NCBI GenBank assembly: GCA_025201765.1
Contig: MU623382.1
Coordinates: 1-64,000, forward strand
Direction of reading: 5' to 3'
Length of the DNA: 64,000 nt
Source of the DNA: Daldinia sp. FL1419
Taxonomy: Eukaryota; Ascomycota; Sordariomycetes; Xylariales; Hypoxylaceae
In this document: positions 46,339 through 58,835 of the stretch, piece by piece
How the letters are laid out: each line of letters starts with the position of its first letter
Position numbering within the stretch: position 1 is the stretch's first letter
The notes under the pieces: model-generated
The model's input: only the letters and a program-made list of their open reading frames with translations
The model's database searches: none
Told to the model about the DNA's origin: nothing
Made by a program: the position numbers and the translations under genes

Positions 46339-48575
46339 CTAATTTGCCTCAATTGTCCTCGGCGCAGGAAGTGCCAGTATCTTCTTCGCCGCGTGTTCGG
46401 CAGCAGTAGCAATCATGGCGGAAGGGTTGCCCGTCATCATTCCGGGGAATATGGACGCGTCAACGACGAAGAGATTGTCCATACCATACACCTTGGTATT
46501 CGTGTCAACGACAGATGTGCCATTGGCTACCCGGCCGTCGTCAAGTCCCATCTTGGCCGTACCTACCCAGTGGTTCGAGCATCGTGCCGCTGGTGTTGCG
46601 GGAATCTATGTAGTAACGCTATCAGTTCTTATTCCTTCGATATATCATGTTCTCTTATATGAATATCATTAAATATTGAAGGGGTATAAGGGGCGAAAAG
46701 GGGAAAAGGCAATTTTAACTTACCGAGTCAATAAATTGCGTCGATGTCTGATTCGAAGCCGGTCGAACCCAGGTCAGGTTCGAGATGGGTGAGAAATACT
46801 TGCGCACCCTCTCAAGACCCTCGATAACAGCGGCCTTGTCGTTGGCATCTCGGAGATAAGGTGGCACAGACACGCGGGTGTTTAGCTGGGGTGTGATCAC
46901 CATGCGGCCCCTCGACGTCGATCCAGTTCCGAGATACTGGGTGATCGTCATGGAAGCTGAGTGGCATGGTTAGTATCTAGGTATGTATAAAAGGATGTCG
47001 CACACAGGTGGGATAAAAGAATTACTGTTCTTGGAGCCCTCAACGCGCGCTTGCCAATGGAGGTGGCGATCTATTCCATCTGCACCGGGGATAATCTCCC
47101 AGAACTATACATATCAGCATTAATACCCTCGAGCCCTCCTAAATTACTTACGATGGGCCCTAGATTTGGTGCGGCTTGAGCGAGGATACCGGTTCGGCTC
47201 TCTATGATGGGTTCAGTATATATTCGTTACGATAATATCATTAGATATATATTACGCAAGTATATCTCCGTATCATTCACGATGGGTTTGCTGTACGCCG
47301 CATAGAAATCGTAGAACACGACGTCGGGGTGCGCAACTTCAATATCGGTCTAACACATCGTAAGTTTAGGCGTTCATATAACACGACCCTATATCATCCC
47401 AGTACTCACACCGACATGGTCAATTAAATTATATCCCACAGGAAGTTCAATCCAGGAGTCCTCGGATATCATGGTCTCCGCGTCCGAGGTCGAATTCCTC
47501 ACGACATTCAACTGGTCCTTTGGCCCGATACCACCTGTTTCAATGCATTAGCAAAATGACGAGGAAATATGAGTTGAATTTAATAATAATCAATGGGATC
47601 ATACTCCTGAATAGCAGCTTCGCCGAACCGAATGCGCCGGCGGACAGGATAACACGGCCTGTTCCAGGGGTGACCGAGACTACACCCGCATGCCCGGCAG
47701 CATTTTTACTGCATTCGATCTCGACGCCAGTCGCATGACCTCCCTCGCGAATGACCCTCCTTGCGGTAGTATTCATCCAAAGTGTGAACTCCTTACGCTT
47801 GCTCGCATCCACCAAATACGTCGCGAGGGGTCCACCTCTCTCGCCATTAGCAAACATGTGCGTGCTATGACCAAAGGTCCTGTTCTTGCGGTCCGGGTGT
47901 TCGTTAGGCACGATGAAATCCCATCCGCTTGCGTTCAATCCAGACGTCAACGCCTCGAATCCCTCCTGCAAGTATAGCTTGCCGTCGGTACTGGGATGCG
48001 TCGTCCCCGGGATTTTCTCGAACAGTCGCTCCGTCGCGTCAACTACATCGGAGCTCTCCCAACCTTCGGGCCAGCTATAGTCCCAGTCGTCAGGGTGTGG
48101 CTTCCACCATAGGCCAGAGTTGACTGCCACACCACCGCCCAGCACGCAGCCGGCCATCTGGTCGACATCCGTGCATACGACGCCAGTAGGGTTATGCCAA
48201 ATTTCGTTGGCCAGCCCAGGCACGTCAAAGCGAGTCAATGTCGAGTTATCCAGCCACTTGGGTTTTAGAGTTCCCCCCCAAATTCCCGTCGAAGGAGGAC
48301 CCTTCTCTAACAGGAGAACCGAGTGCCCGGCCTCTGACAGCCGGTCAGCGATAGGGATACCGCCAGCCCCTGAGCCGATAATGATATAGTCCCAGGTCTG
48401 ACTAGTCGTGACATTAGAGCAGACCGGCGGCGCCAGTGCTACATCAGCCCGCACCGAGCATGGTCGGGAAACTATAGAAGAGTTAGACAAGATCCACACG
48501 TCTATTGAACTTTCGTGTGTGCTTACAGAGCAAGGCGGCTGTCGCGGCGGCGCTTAAGAATAGATTACCATGCAT
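46339..48575 (-). CDS. Secreted GMC oxidoreductase, cellobiose dehydrogenase flavodomain-like (587 aa, 8 exons)
   Basis: Exons are 48575..48527, 48471..47605, 47534..47410, 47349..47256, 47201..47152, 47104..47026, 46956..46724 and 46605..46339; the frame is kept across all seven introns (47-118 nt). A signal peptide (MHGNLFLSAAATAALLCFSR) starts the protein. The FAD-binding motif is IIIGSGAGGIPIADR (Gly49-Gly54). The FAD and active-site signature GGGVAVNSGLWWKPHPDDWD resembles the dehydrogenase domain of cellobiose dehydrogenases. The conserved C-terminal pair is His511 (SNHWVGTAKMG) and Asn559 (MMTGNPSAM). There is no haem cytochrome domain and no cellulose-binding module, so it is a single-domain flavoenzyme. 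The substrate (a sugar or alcohol) is not fixed by the sequence. The LLFRSGIGPKDQL motif confirms one of the junctions. Confidence 0.9.
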
Positions 48576-49669
48576 CTCGACTAGAAGAAGTCTCGCGAGA
48601 CTGAGTGTACAGAGGAAAACCCACGTCGGAATCCCAGGGGCGGACCCAAGCCTTTAAACCAGCGGAGAGCACGATGTGTCCCAAGCATCGCCGATAGGAC
48701 ATTAGAAGCCATGACCATACCGCCACGCCAATATCTCCATGCATGCCCCCAAGCCTCGCACGCCGAAGCGCCGCTTCAAAGTGCACGTCGTCGGTGTATA
48801 GAAGAAACTAGCGCGCTCGAACGGGTCACTGGTTCGAAGGTCGTAGGGATCAGCAATCCTTTTTCATTTGGGCGCAATTAGCCGAGTGCAATGATCGTGG
48901 AGCTTTGCCCTACGAAACCGGGGTGCGCGTACTTAGCCGCGAGCGAAAAAAAGAAGAAAAACCTGGGGTGATCCGGGGTAAGGTAGGGGGGTGCGTGGCG
49001 TGCGGCTGGCCCGGGTTACTGGGGAGGTCCATTCACGATCCAAATTGGAAGTGCCGACGGAAGGGGAGGGCGGTGTTGGCGCATCGGGTCGTCGCATCCA
49101 CGACGAAAAAAGTAGCGCACCCCAGCGAGGCTACGGGCTTGCGGTGATTACCAGAGGAGGGGGATTACTACCAGACGTCTCAGGATTATTCCGGCCAAGA
49201 CATTCGGGATTATGACGTTTGCAGCGTATTGCGGAGACGTAGTTGGTAATAACGCGTGGAGGAGCATGTGGTAGGCAAAAAGGAGAGAAGGACCAAGGGC
49301 ATGGTTTTCACATATCATCCGGATGGTCTGGCTCTACTACTTCGCCGGCCAATGGGTCTGATATATCTTGATCCCCTGGTGATCTACGTTGGGAGGAGAG
49401 GGGATGAAGATCAGAATGCGGATAGCCATGGATATTCTAGAATAATTCCATCTGCGGATAGCACTGAGTGTTTTAGGAATAAATGGTAATTAATAGCAAT
49501 ATTCGACCTATGGTTTATCATTACATTGTTCTGATACTAAAGAATAGTTTCCTTTTCTACGATACAACGAAAAGCCTCCTCCCATTTTGAGACCAAACTA
49601 TTTTCCACACACACAATCGACACCCCGAATGCCCGCCGTCATGCAGCGAATGTGTTGGAATTCAGAAAC
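48576..49669. other. Intergenic region, 1.1 kb
   Basis: This is the promoter region of the GMC oxidoreductase and the 3-prime flank of the 101-residue gene. It has GC-rich stretches with several CGG/CCGG sequences (about 48970-49200), of the kind bound by Zn2Cys6 regulators, but no defined site can be claimed. No gene was seen. Confidence 0.35.
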
Positions 49670-50094
49670 TTATAGGATCATGGCGCCGGCGCCTGCTGTA
49701 TCCTTTGGTTTCCGACTAATGCTGCCGTCGCTACCGACGGCTTCTTGGGTTCCGCCCGTAGAGTTTTGATCTTCACCGGCGGTACTTCCACCCTATAATA
49801 GACGAGTTAGCGAGAGGTTTGGCCTTGTCATATCAAGAGCTTGTTGGTAAGACTAACGCTTGCTTGCTTATCGAGGGGGCCACCAGTGACGGATACCGGC
49901 TTGGTTACTTGCGCTTCCGGTTGCTTGGAGCGGGTTAGCAGAAACACTTGTAAGTATGATATGAACGATCTACTTACAACAGCGCTAGGTGCCTCAAATA
50001 TTCCGCTAGCTAGATCGTTACTCGGCAAGGCATTCGTGCTTCCCGTATCGAAATTCTTGCCGGCTTTGCCCTGATCTTTTCTTGAAGCAGCCAT
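49670..50094 (-). CDS. Small disordered hydrophilic protein (101 aa, 3 exons)
   Basis: Exons are 50094..49978, 49923..49858 and 49792..49670; introns of 54 and 65 nt have good donors (GTAAGT, GTTAGT) and acceptors (CCAAG, TATAG), with phase-0 junctions throughout. The product begins MAASRKDQGKAGKNFDTGST and ends KPKDTAGAGAMIL. It is rich in Gly, Ser, Thr, Lys and Asp with no hydrophobic core, so it is probably intrinsically disordered. I recognise no family. Two independent splice sites that keep an open frame make it more likely to be real than a chance ORF of this length. Confidence 0.6.
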
Positions 50095-51644
50095 GTTTTC
50101 TCGTGAGACGAATATGGCTAGATATTTTCCAGCTTGAAATGTTTAACCTGGGGAATTATTGTATATTATCTACAAGTGTCGAATTAGAACAGACTTTTTT
50201 ATATGATTTATTCAACTCCTCGTCGAATTGATTTGTTGCTTTACAGTAACAATACGTCATCTATCGATGAGGCTCCATATATGACCGGTCGGAACGTAGC
50301 GACGAGATATTCGTAGACTTACGTCACAACGACGTGATAAGTATTAGTTAAGGAAATAAACATATTCAATTCTCCATCAATTACTTACGAGTAACTCATT
50401 TCAACTTTGATATTAATAATATAATAGGTATTTCTACCGAATAGTCCCTTCTTAGATTCTCGCGTTATAAGGAGTTGCTTATCCCGTCTGCTTACGAAGT
50501 TCGCCTGGACACTTTGATATAAGGCTTTGGATATATCCCTCGAGGTGCGAGTGTAACACGGTGGGGGGCACTAAAAATTGTATCCAATCAGAAATTAATG
50601 AAATGTAACTACATGCTTTTACACCTAATTTTGCTTGTGCCATAAGTACCAGCATTTATCAGTTTTATAAATCGATATAGCACATTCTTTGCAACGAGAC
50701 CTGACCCTTGGTATCAACCTTTTATGGATATTTTTACATAAAAACGTTAAAAATATAAGCCAAAAAAATTACCATAACAAAATACAATTAAATGCATATT
50801 TATTAAAATTAATTATTATTTATTATGATCTAGAATTAGGTGTTTTGTTGTGTTGAATAGATGTTTTGTAGTTGTTAGAATGGTGTTTCTAGTGTTAGGT
50901 GAGGCTATTTTCGTGGTATATGAGCTTTTGGACCAATCAAACTACTAGCATTTTTTTAGTGCCCCCCACCGTGTTACACTCGCACCTCGAGGGATAGTTG
51001 ATAGAATAAATAATATGAATAACGTTTCATTATTTCCGGGTTTCAAAGCTATTCTTGTTATATACAAGCTCGGCTACTGTCGGCGATGAAATCCAGTATA
51101 TTAACTACTTGGGTTACACTTTAGCACGCTCTATCCAACATCATTTTTAATTGCCAAACGTCAATTATATCAAATTAACTTTTATTAATATTAACACTGC
51201 GTTTGATGTTTCTTTCCGTATAGTTATCTATACCCGTACTACATATCTCTTCTCTTCTCTTCTCAATCATATGACGATGTTCAATAAATAGCTTATAGCA
51301 GTCATGACTTAGAAATTAACTAAACCAATTCAAGTATGAGTAGGTACATAACCCCCCCAAAAATAATATAATAAAAATTAAACGTCCATATCTCGACTCT
51401 TGTCTTGAATCTTTAGTGGCTTTCGACACAAACACAATCAAGCTAAGCGGAGCAAAACGATTGGCCAAAAATCCCCGACGGCCAAGTGTCGACCCACTTT
51501 AAACTTGGATCCTCCAAAATTCTTAAATTCGACGCAAAGCTTCAAAGCCGCCAGCAGCTCCAACTCAACCTCAAACGCCGCCCGGTTCCTCGATCAGGCC
51601 TATCCCTCCACCAACCCACCCAATTGGCCCGGAGCCTCTTCAGA
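50095..51644. other. Intergenic region, 1.5 kb, holding a MITE
   Basis: This lies between the divergent starts of the 101-residue gene and bL9m. A TIR-flanked element lies at 50534-50996 (listed separately). The remainder is AT-rich with no gene. Confidence 0.5.
50534..50996. mobile_element. MITE with perfect 42-bp terminal inverted repeats and TA target site
   Basis: The left end TCCCTCGAGGTGCGAGTGTA (from 50536) runs through AACACGGTGGGGGGCACTAA to the A run at 50573-50577, and it is repeated as an exact inverted copy ending at 50994. The body is 459 bp. TA flanks both sides (50534-50535, 50995-50996), the target duplication of Tc1/mariner/pogo-type elements. There is no ORF inside, so it is non-autonomous. 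The inverted repeats are identical and GC-rich and have no RIP-like changes, so the insertion is recent or escaped RIP. Confidence 0.88.
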
Positions 51645-52674
51645 ATGGCTTCCGCGCGCCTCATCCGACCCCCCACCTGCCTCGACTGCCTGCGCCGTCT
51701 AGCCCAGCACCCCTCTGCGGCCGCATCACCCCCCTCCTTCCTATCGCTGCAGACCCGCGGCGCCAAGTCGACGACGAAAGCCGAGGAGGAAGATCTGCAG
51801 GGTATTCCCGTGCGGCTGTTGCAAGATATCCAAGGGTTCGGTCGGAAGCGTAGGTGTTCTCCTTGTCTTTAGTCCGGGGCGGGTATATATATAAAGAATT
51901 GTTCGACTTACCAAAGAAATCGCAACAGATGCCATCATCCGCGTCAAACCAGGCCGCATGCGCAACTACTGGTTCCCCAAGGCCCAAGCCGAGTACATGA
52001 CGCGCCAGCGCTTCCAGGAGCTCGGTCTGACCGAGGCTGCGATCGGCGTGCGCGACCGTTCCTTCGGCACCAAGCTCCTTATCGAGCCCGAGAGCGTGCT
52101 CGATAAGGAGGGGCCCCAGGAGCCTAGGAGGAGCAAGAAGGATACTCTAACCCTGCCGGTCAGTTTGAATCCAACATGTCTATAATGAGTATGAAGATAT
52201 GAACGGCGCTAATGTATATAACCAATCCAGCCCGAGGAAACCCTCACCCTCCTCGAAACCATCCTCCCGCCCACCCTGACCTTCGCGCGAAAGCCCATCC
52301 CCACCGCCGCCCCCGCATCCGGCGACTACACACCCGCCCCCATCGCCCCTCGCTCTCCATCCCTCGCCCGCAACGCCGCCGCATCAACAGGCGCCGCACC
52401 CGAAACCCCTGCCCCTGCCCCGGCGGAGGCAGCGGCAACAGCCATCTTCGGCTCCGTGTCCGTAAACGACATTCTAGGCGTGATACGGGAGAAGCTACTG
52501 GAAGCCGACCCGACGCGGGGCGCCCGAATAGCCCTCGAGGCGGAAGGCGTACAGATCCAGGGTCTAGAGGCCGAGGACCGTATCAAGCACCTCGGCACCT
52601 TCGAGGTTCTCATTTACCCCGGCAAGGACCTGGAGCCCGTGATGCGGAAGATCGAGGTCGTGCCGGAGGAGTAA
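51645..52674 (+). CDS. Mitochondrial large-subunit ribosomal protein bL9m (292 aa)
   Basis: Exons are 51645..51849, 51929..52158 and 52231..52674 (introns 79 and 72 nt). The ATG at 51645 gives MASARLIRPPTCLDCLRRLA, an Arg/Ser-rich mitochondrial presequence. The ribosomal protein L9 N-terminal domain follows (about 52-100): IPVRLLQDIQGFGRK joined to HAIIRVKPGRMRNYWFPKAQ, the canonical L9 motif. A Pro/Ala-rich linker (about 155-215) separates it from a C-terminal domain (SVNDILGVIREKLLEADPTR to the end). The protein belongs to the 54S mitoribosomal subunit (yeast Mrpl50). The first intron splits codon His69. Confidence 0.88.
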
Positions 52675-53674
52675 GTTCAAAGTCGGGCAACGTGATAGCC
52701 AGTCACCATACCGTTGCCGCAGAATGTGCAGCTTCGGAGCGCTTTTCTAGGCTTGCAAAAGTATGGATATCGAGAACGTCGAGAATCTACTACTTCACGG
52801 TCGGTAGGCTAGCACCGTCACATGGATTCACATAGCACGTATATGATGTATCAATCAGCTAAGGAAGCTGAGCTAAGACTAGACGTGTACATATGTCGAC
52901 AGATTTAGATTCGTGTATCAATACCTATATGCAGTGCCCAACTTCAAATCTTTCAGGCGTTCAATCTTCTACATCTTAGCCATGCGATAGTCAAAATCTC
53001 TCTAAAATGCCGTGTATGTTTTTCTAAGGTTTAAAGGCTGCTACAGGGAAAGCGATAAGAAAGGCATAGACCGAGACAGTAATTAGGCCATGGATTAGGT
53101 ATTGTTTTCCATCCCTTCGCTCTCCCTAAATACGACAACTTAGTCCCGTTCCCCCTAAAGGTAAATAACGACAACAATAACCAAAGTGAGCCGGTCAGTC
53201 TAATAATCTATCATGAGACCAAAAGTGTAAAACCAGAATAGTAGACCCCTTTACGCCAGCGCTGTGCCCGATAAAAATACGACGTGAGAGTGTTAGTCGG
53301 TACTATACCATTCATCCTGTAGAACAACGCTAGTCTTCCATCCGGTCAATCAGCTACAGACTTCTCGTGCTTAAATAGACATGAAGGTGTCGCGGTTATA
53401 GACAACGAGGTCGACCAAACCGGATCACCTACCAGGATAACTAACGTCTAGGTTCCATAGCGAATCCCATACGACGCTCCTCCGGACGGAGCTTGGGCTT
53501 TCGGTAGATGTAGCGCTCACTTCCCTGCGTAGTTGGGAATGCTGTAGTCGTTGTGATTGTGTTCGGCCTTGGCCCGACGGCCTCCGCTGCTGGGATTGTT
53601 GTGGGTTGGGATTGTCGTCTACTCGGCGGCGCTAGATCCCATCAGCGACCATGTCTCGAGGATCGAGGGTGGCG
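52675..53674. other. Convergent intergenic region, 1.0 kb
   Basis: This lies between the 3-prime ends of bL9m and ATG11. No ORF of note or repeat was seen. Confidence 0.35.
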
Positions 53675-56600
53675 TTAATTATCTTGTCGCACCTCGCTTT
53701 GCTCGCTCTTATCTACGGCGGCTTGCTTGTCCCCTGCTGATTCTTGCTGTGTTCCGCTCGGTCCTGCACCCCCTTGTCCAACCGTTGGACTCGTGATACT
53801 GTTTGTCTCGCTGGCTAGCGCGCTGCCTTTCGCGGCGACGACCCCCGCAAGGGAGTGAGCCTTCTTAGAGCCCGAACTGCTACGTCTACTCTCGAGGCTC
53901 TTGCTAAGGGTTCTACTAACACCCTCAATTCCGCCGTTAGGGCCCAGCTTAGATTTCCCTTTACTTGAGCGTCCATGGGAGTGCATGTCGGCAACAGCTG
54001 CAACTGTATTTGCGGCGACTGTAGATTTTCCGAGTCCGGGTGTAGATGGAGCACCAGGCTTATCTTCGTGCGCATCAATGAGCCACCAGCGCAGGCCATC
54101 CGACAAATCAAATGGGTTGTCATTTTCGTCGCCAGTGTTAACAGAATCTGTTTCGCCCTCAGATGGGAGAGCGGTAGTAGATTGCAGGCTCTTAGATAAG
54201 TCGACCACTCTCTCTTGAATACGGGTTATACGGGCTACAAGCCATTCGCGGCTACGCAAACGATGGCCCTCCTGTTCCCTTAGGAAAAAGTGAGGACAGC
54301 CAACGTTGAAGGCAGCCCAGGCACCTGTTGTTTGATTACGGGTAGGGAGAAATAAGGCCAAGTCGCCTTCTTTAAACTGTCTGAAGGCAATCTTATCACG
54401 AGCTTCCTTTGCGGCATCATGTGCTCGTTCTCTGTAGTTACGGGCGTCGCGCGTCATCTTACGAGCAGAATGCTCCACTTCTTTAACGCGACGATACATG
54501 GCTTCAGAAAAGGCGTCTATGTCAAAGTTGCCCGGACCGGCCATGAAAGCCTGGTATTGTTCGTCTTCTGTATTCGAGTCTTCTGCGTTCATCCAGTATA
54601 GTAACCTGAGGTCAGCACTATCAGCAAGGGGATTACTTGTTGCTAACGAGACAGATCGTCGTATGGAAGAGCCCGGGTCGGACGAGTCGTTGGGATTCTG
54701 GGACGTCCGTTCAGACCGCGGAATTCTTTGAATAGCCATCAGCCCATCATTGCGCGTCACGGCGAAGCCGAGGCGTTCTAAAAGCCTGCAGAGTCTCTCA
54801 TTTTGGGTATATAGCCGTTGGGTGAGGTCTTTGGTGCGGCCGTTGCGTACTTCAGATCGATTGTTAAGGGCTTCTAATGTAGCATCGGACGCCTGTAGTT
54901 TCTCTTGGAACATTCGAACCTCCTCTTCGAGGCTGCCTAGCTGAGATTGTTTTGATGCTACCTGTTCAGTTAGCTCTGCAACTCTCTTCTCTTCATCTGC
55001 TAGCTTCTTCCGTAACGTCTCTGACCCTGTTTCGCCTTCGGTCATCTTCGCGCGAAGTTGGTTAAGTTGCTCTCGCCCATCGTTTACTTCCATTTCAAGA
55101 GTAGCGCATCTAGTCTTCTCTTTATCCAGAGTTTCTCGTAAATGCACCAAGCCCATCTCTTCATTAGAAAGCTTCTCTTTCGTAGCATACAGTTCAGATT
55201 TTACGTCTCTGACGGTAGCCTGAGCACGCTCTAGATCGGCCTTCGTTAGAGATAGGTCTTGTTCGAGAGATTTCAGTCTAGCTAAGACATCGTTAGATTT
55301 AGTTGCGACCGAATCAGTAAGATCCGCGAAGTCTTGGGGAGGTTCGTCCGTTGGAGATAACTGGCCATGAAGCTCCCGCAGCGAACGAGCATGCGTCTCC
55401 ATGCTATCAAAGAAGGTATCCGCTCGCTTGTTTAGCTCCTTGACTTTTTCGCGAGATTCCTTCAATTCTCTCTCAAGAGACACGTTGCGCTCTCTCTGAA
55501 CTCGGGCTTCGTTACGTAAAAATTCGACTTGTCCCTGTGTTCTTAGAGCATCATCCCTCTTTTCCTTGTTAAGGCGGTCAACCTCTTCTTGGAGAGAGTG
55601 AAGTTTCTCATCGTAGGTCATTTTCTCATTTTCTCTAGATTCTCCAAAATGCTCGATCTCATCTTCAGTCTCCTCGAGGCGAGCCTTTAACGCTTTAATT
55701 TCATCCTCTAGAGACTTGCGCTCTCCCATGAATTCTCTTTTGAGGGCCTCCATATTTTCTAAGAGATCCTGCTTCGTAGAGTTGACTTCATCCATACGGC
55801 CCTTAAGCTCAGCGTGGGCGTTCGCTTCCTTCTCTAAATTTGCAGACCTTTCTCTTTGAGCATTCAAATCCCCTTCCAACTGGACAATACGATTGTAAAG
55901 AACCTCGTTACTCTCCGATGTGGTCGACTGCCGCCGATCGTCGGATACGCGTGGTGACTTTACGGAACCAGTCGAATCATTTTGTTGGGGTTGAAATAGA
56001 TTGCCTAAAGGCAAGGGCCTTGATACCTGAGTCTGACGGTGTAATAGGTCTTCCAGTCGGCGGACCCTACTTTCAGCTGTCCTCAACTTATTCTCGAGCT
56101 TGGATTTATCTCCTTGTAAGCTTCTAAGAAGATCATCGTCTCCGCGAATAAGTAAGCCGCTTCTCCCGAGCGCTGCTTCATGTACACTGCCATTTTTGAA
56201 AGCTTTTAGCCGTTTTGACTGCTGCTTAGTCGGATTGCTGAGCTCGTTTATTAGTTTAGTGATGTCACTCAGAACTCCCGCGTCTGCATTATATCGCCTT
56301 ATTACGTTCAAGAACTCATCAAGCTCTTGCTTCGTCATCTGGGGCCAAGATTCGTCGTCGCCGCGGAGATTCACCTCAAAGCCAAGTACGCTATTCTCGG
56401 TCTTCTCTGGGCCATAAGTACTCCCAACTGTCTTATGCCACTTCCGACGCCTCTTCAATTCCTCGTCTTGAAATACGGCCATCTCATTAAGTAGCGTTGA
56501 AGAATCAGTTTTTACCTTCTCTGACCATTCTCTACGCCGTATAGCCTCGACAACAAAAGACGCGTACATGTAAGGGAGTTGTTGAATGAGCCGCAGATAG

Positions 56601-57954
56601 TCAAATGTAGTCATCTCCTCCTCTCCCTGGTTTATTGCGCTTATTTGAGTCTTCACACTATGGTGTACGGTAGTTATCTCAGAAATCCTACGCATAAAGG
56701 TGAGGGAATCAGCAGCAATTTCATTTCGCGTTTGGGTAGCATAACGGAGCATGCCATCCATCTCGAAGGCTCGGTTTTGGATACTTGGTAAGAGCTGTTT
56801 CGTATGATTCGCAGCCGTCTTCGAGGCCTGCGGGATATCTTTCGTTTGGTTAGTATATGATAAGGTGGTCTGGTAATCCGTTTCGACCTTTCTTGCGACA
56901 GCCTCAATATCTTCTAATAATTGGATACTGTCGTGCCTATGGCCCATTACTGAACGTTCCGTCAATTTATCAAATTCTTTCGTCAGCTCTTCGCGCCCTC
57001 CGTCCATCGCATCGAACGTTTTATCTAGCTCGGATATTTTGTTATTAAACTTTCGAAGGGACGTCGCCGCGAGTTTTCCTGCTTTCCGTGTTGGCTCAGG
57101 GTCAATCAAATCCTCTAATGTTGCCTGGCGAGGCTTTCGGATATCCTGGCCCGTCATAAAATGCACCATCACCGGCGAAACAGCAATACTCCGTGCCAAC
57201 TCAAGATATTGTTCCCAATTAGAAGCCAAGTTTGCATATTCATCTTGGGCCGGCGTCGCCCATTTCTTCAACTCCGAGTACTTTGGATATATCATCTTAG
57301 TACTATTATTTAGGTTCGTTACAGCAGCATGGAGGCATCTTAGCATGACATCCATCTCATCATACCGTGCCTGAGTGGCATCGTTCATGAAAATGCAGTC
57401 ATCTAAGACCTTTAGGGTCCAATCACGGCGTCTTTTGAATAGATCCTGCCATAATTGTAGGGAGTGGGCGTTCTCGATCGAGTTCGGGGGAGCGGATGGA
57501 GTATATCGTTTAGGTATAGGAGACTCGGAGATAAAGGCATTGGCAGCGCCGGGCGAAGAAGCCTGAGTTATTCGAATATCATAGACATATACCTCTCTCT
57601 AAAATGAAACATATCAATACAGAGCCTACCCCGAAGCGATTACTGGATAGTACGGAGATATACAAACCTCAGATTGTATATTTTGAATCTTGACTGTCTT
57701 TCCCTGGGAAGTAAGGGCTACAATACTCTGAATAGGTATCGAGCTTTGCCGAGCGACCAACGTCTTGAAATCATCTAAGCTAGTAAAAGAAAAAGGAACC
57801 GTTAGTATGAGTAACTAATGCAATCTAAAGTGAAGCGGTAGGCCGCATACACCAACTAGTGGGAGAAGCGGAATACATACGATGAGAACTGAGCGGTATC
57901 GACCTGCAGGCGCTGGCCCGTATGGGCAATCAACACCTGCGTCTGCGTCGCCAT
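53675..57954 (-). CDS. ATG11: Autophagy-related protein 11, selective autophagy scaffold (1369 aa)
   Basis: Exons are 57954..57881, 57779..57668 and 57598..53675; introns of 101 and 69 nt keep the frame. The N-terminus is MATQTQVLIAHTGQRLQVDT and is followed by a ubiquitin-like segment (SLDDFKTLVARQSSIPIQSI). Long coiled coils fill about residues 430-950 (for example LEDEIKALKARLEETEDEIE, LEQDLSLTKADLERAQATV). The C-terminal ATG11 domain (about 1100-1230) reads FRQFKEGDLALFLPTRNQTT, WAAFNVGCPHFFL and REWLVARITRIQERVVDLS. A disordered Ser-rich tail closes the protein. Atg11 bridges cargo receptors to the autophagosome assembly site in selective autophagy (mitophagy, pexophagy). The domain order and length match fungal Atg11. 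Confidence 0.92.
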
Positions 57955-58835
57955 GACTTATACAGTCCATCCCCTGAAAGAATGAAATAAAAAATATGCG
58001 ACAACAGATATATGGTGCTCCAGGTGTTCGAGGCCGTAATTCGGGAAACCCGAATAGTGACAAGCTTATCGGGTTAGAAATAATAAAGGTGAAGGAAGTG
58101 AAGCTTTACCTTTCTGTATCGGAGCTCAACGTCAGCTGGCAGGCAGTCAGGCGCCGCTCGTACATTAAGGCTCCTTCCGATTTCTCTGTAATTCGTCACC
58201 GATGACCCATATAAATTTTGCTGGGGACGGCACTAAACCTAGACCAACTATCCAAATTGGAAGACGGAAAGCGCTAGATCTCCTGATGCTTAGGTAATGA
58301 TCGACTTAAGATCCGATATAAGAATCACTTGTATTCGGGTACCGCGCGAACACGTACATTACTTACGTGTAGCGCACGCGTAGATTGTATTGGAAATCGA
58401 TAAATTCAGGTTGAAACCTGCGTGATGTTTCGAGTCCGATCTGCATATAATACGTCGGTAAGTTTATAACGGCATAATCGTAATTACGCTAAGACTGATG
58501 TATTAAAGTTTTGGGTAGGTAGTTAGGAGGTAGTTTATTATGTATTTGTTATGGTGATGCAACAACAAATGACCTCTGGGCTCTAGACGCCAATGGCTAA
58601 GCCACATTCAACCATGAAATTCAGCCACATCTCTTGAACGCGGCGCGAGCCTTAACTAGTCTCAAAGAGCGTTTCTCACCAATAACTCTATTGTAGTCTT
58701 GCAGAGGAAACAACGGCATGGCAAAAGCTCATTGTATATTATAATAAAGGCTGTTTCTCAAACTTTTGTTTCATGTTTCTTAACAAACCACCTTTATACC
58801 ATTGAGCCCCACATTCACCAAAAAGGAAAACAACG
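57955..58835. other. Divergent promoter region between ATG11 and CENP-H, 0.9 kb
   Basis: ATG11 (minus) and the CENP-H gene (plus) start on either side, so both promoters should be here. No motif stands out. Confidence 0.4.
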
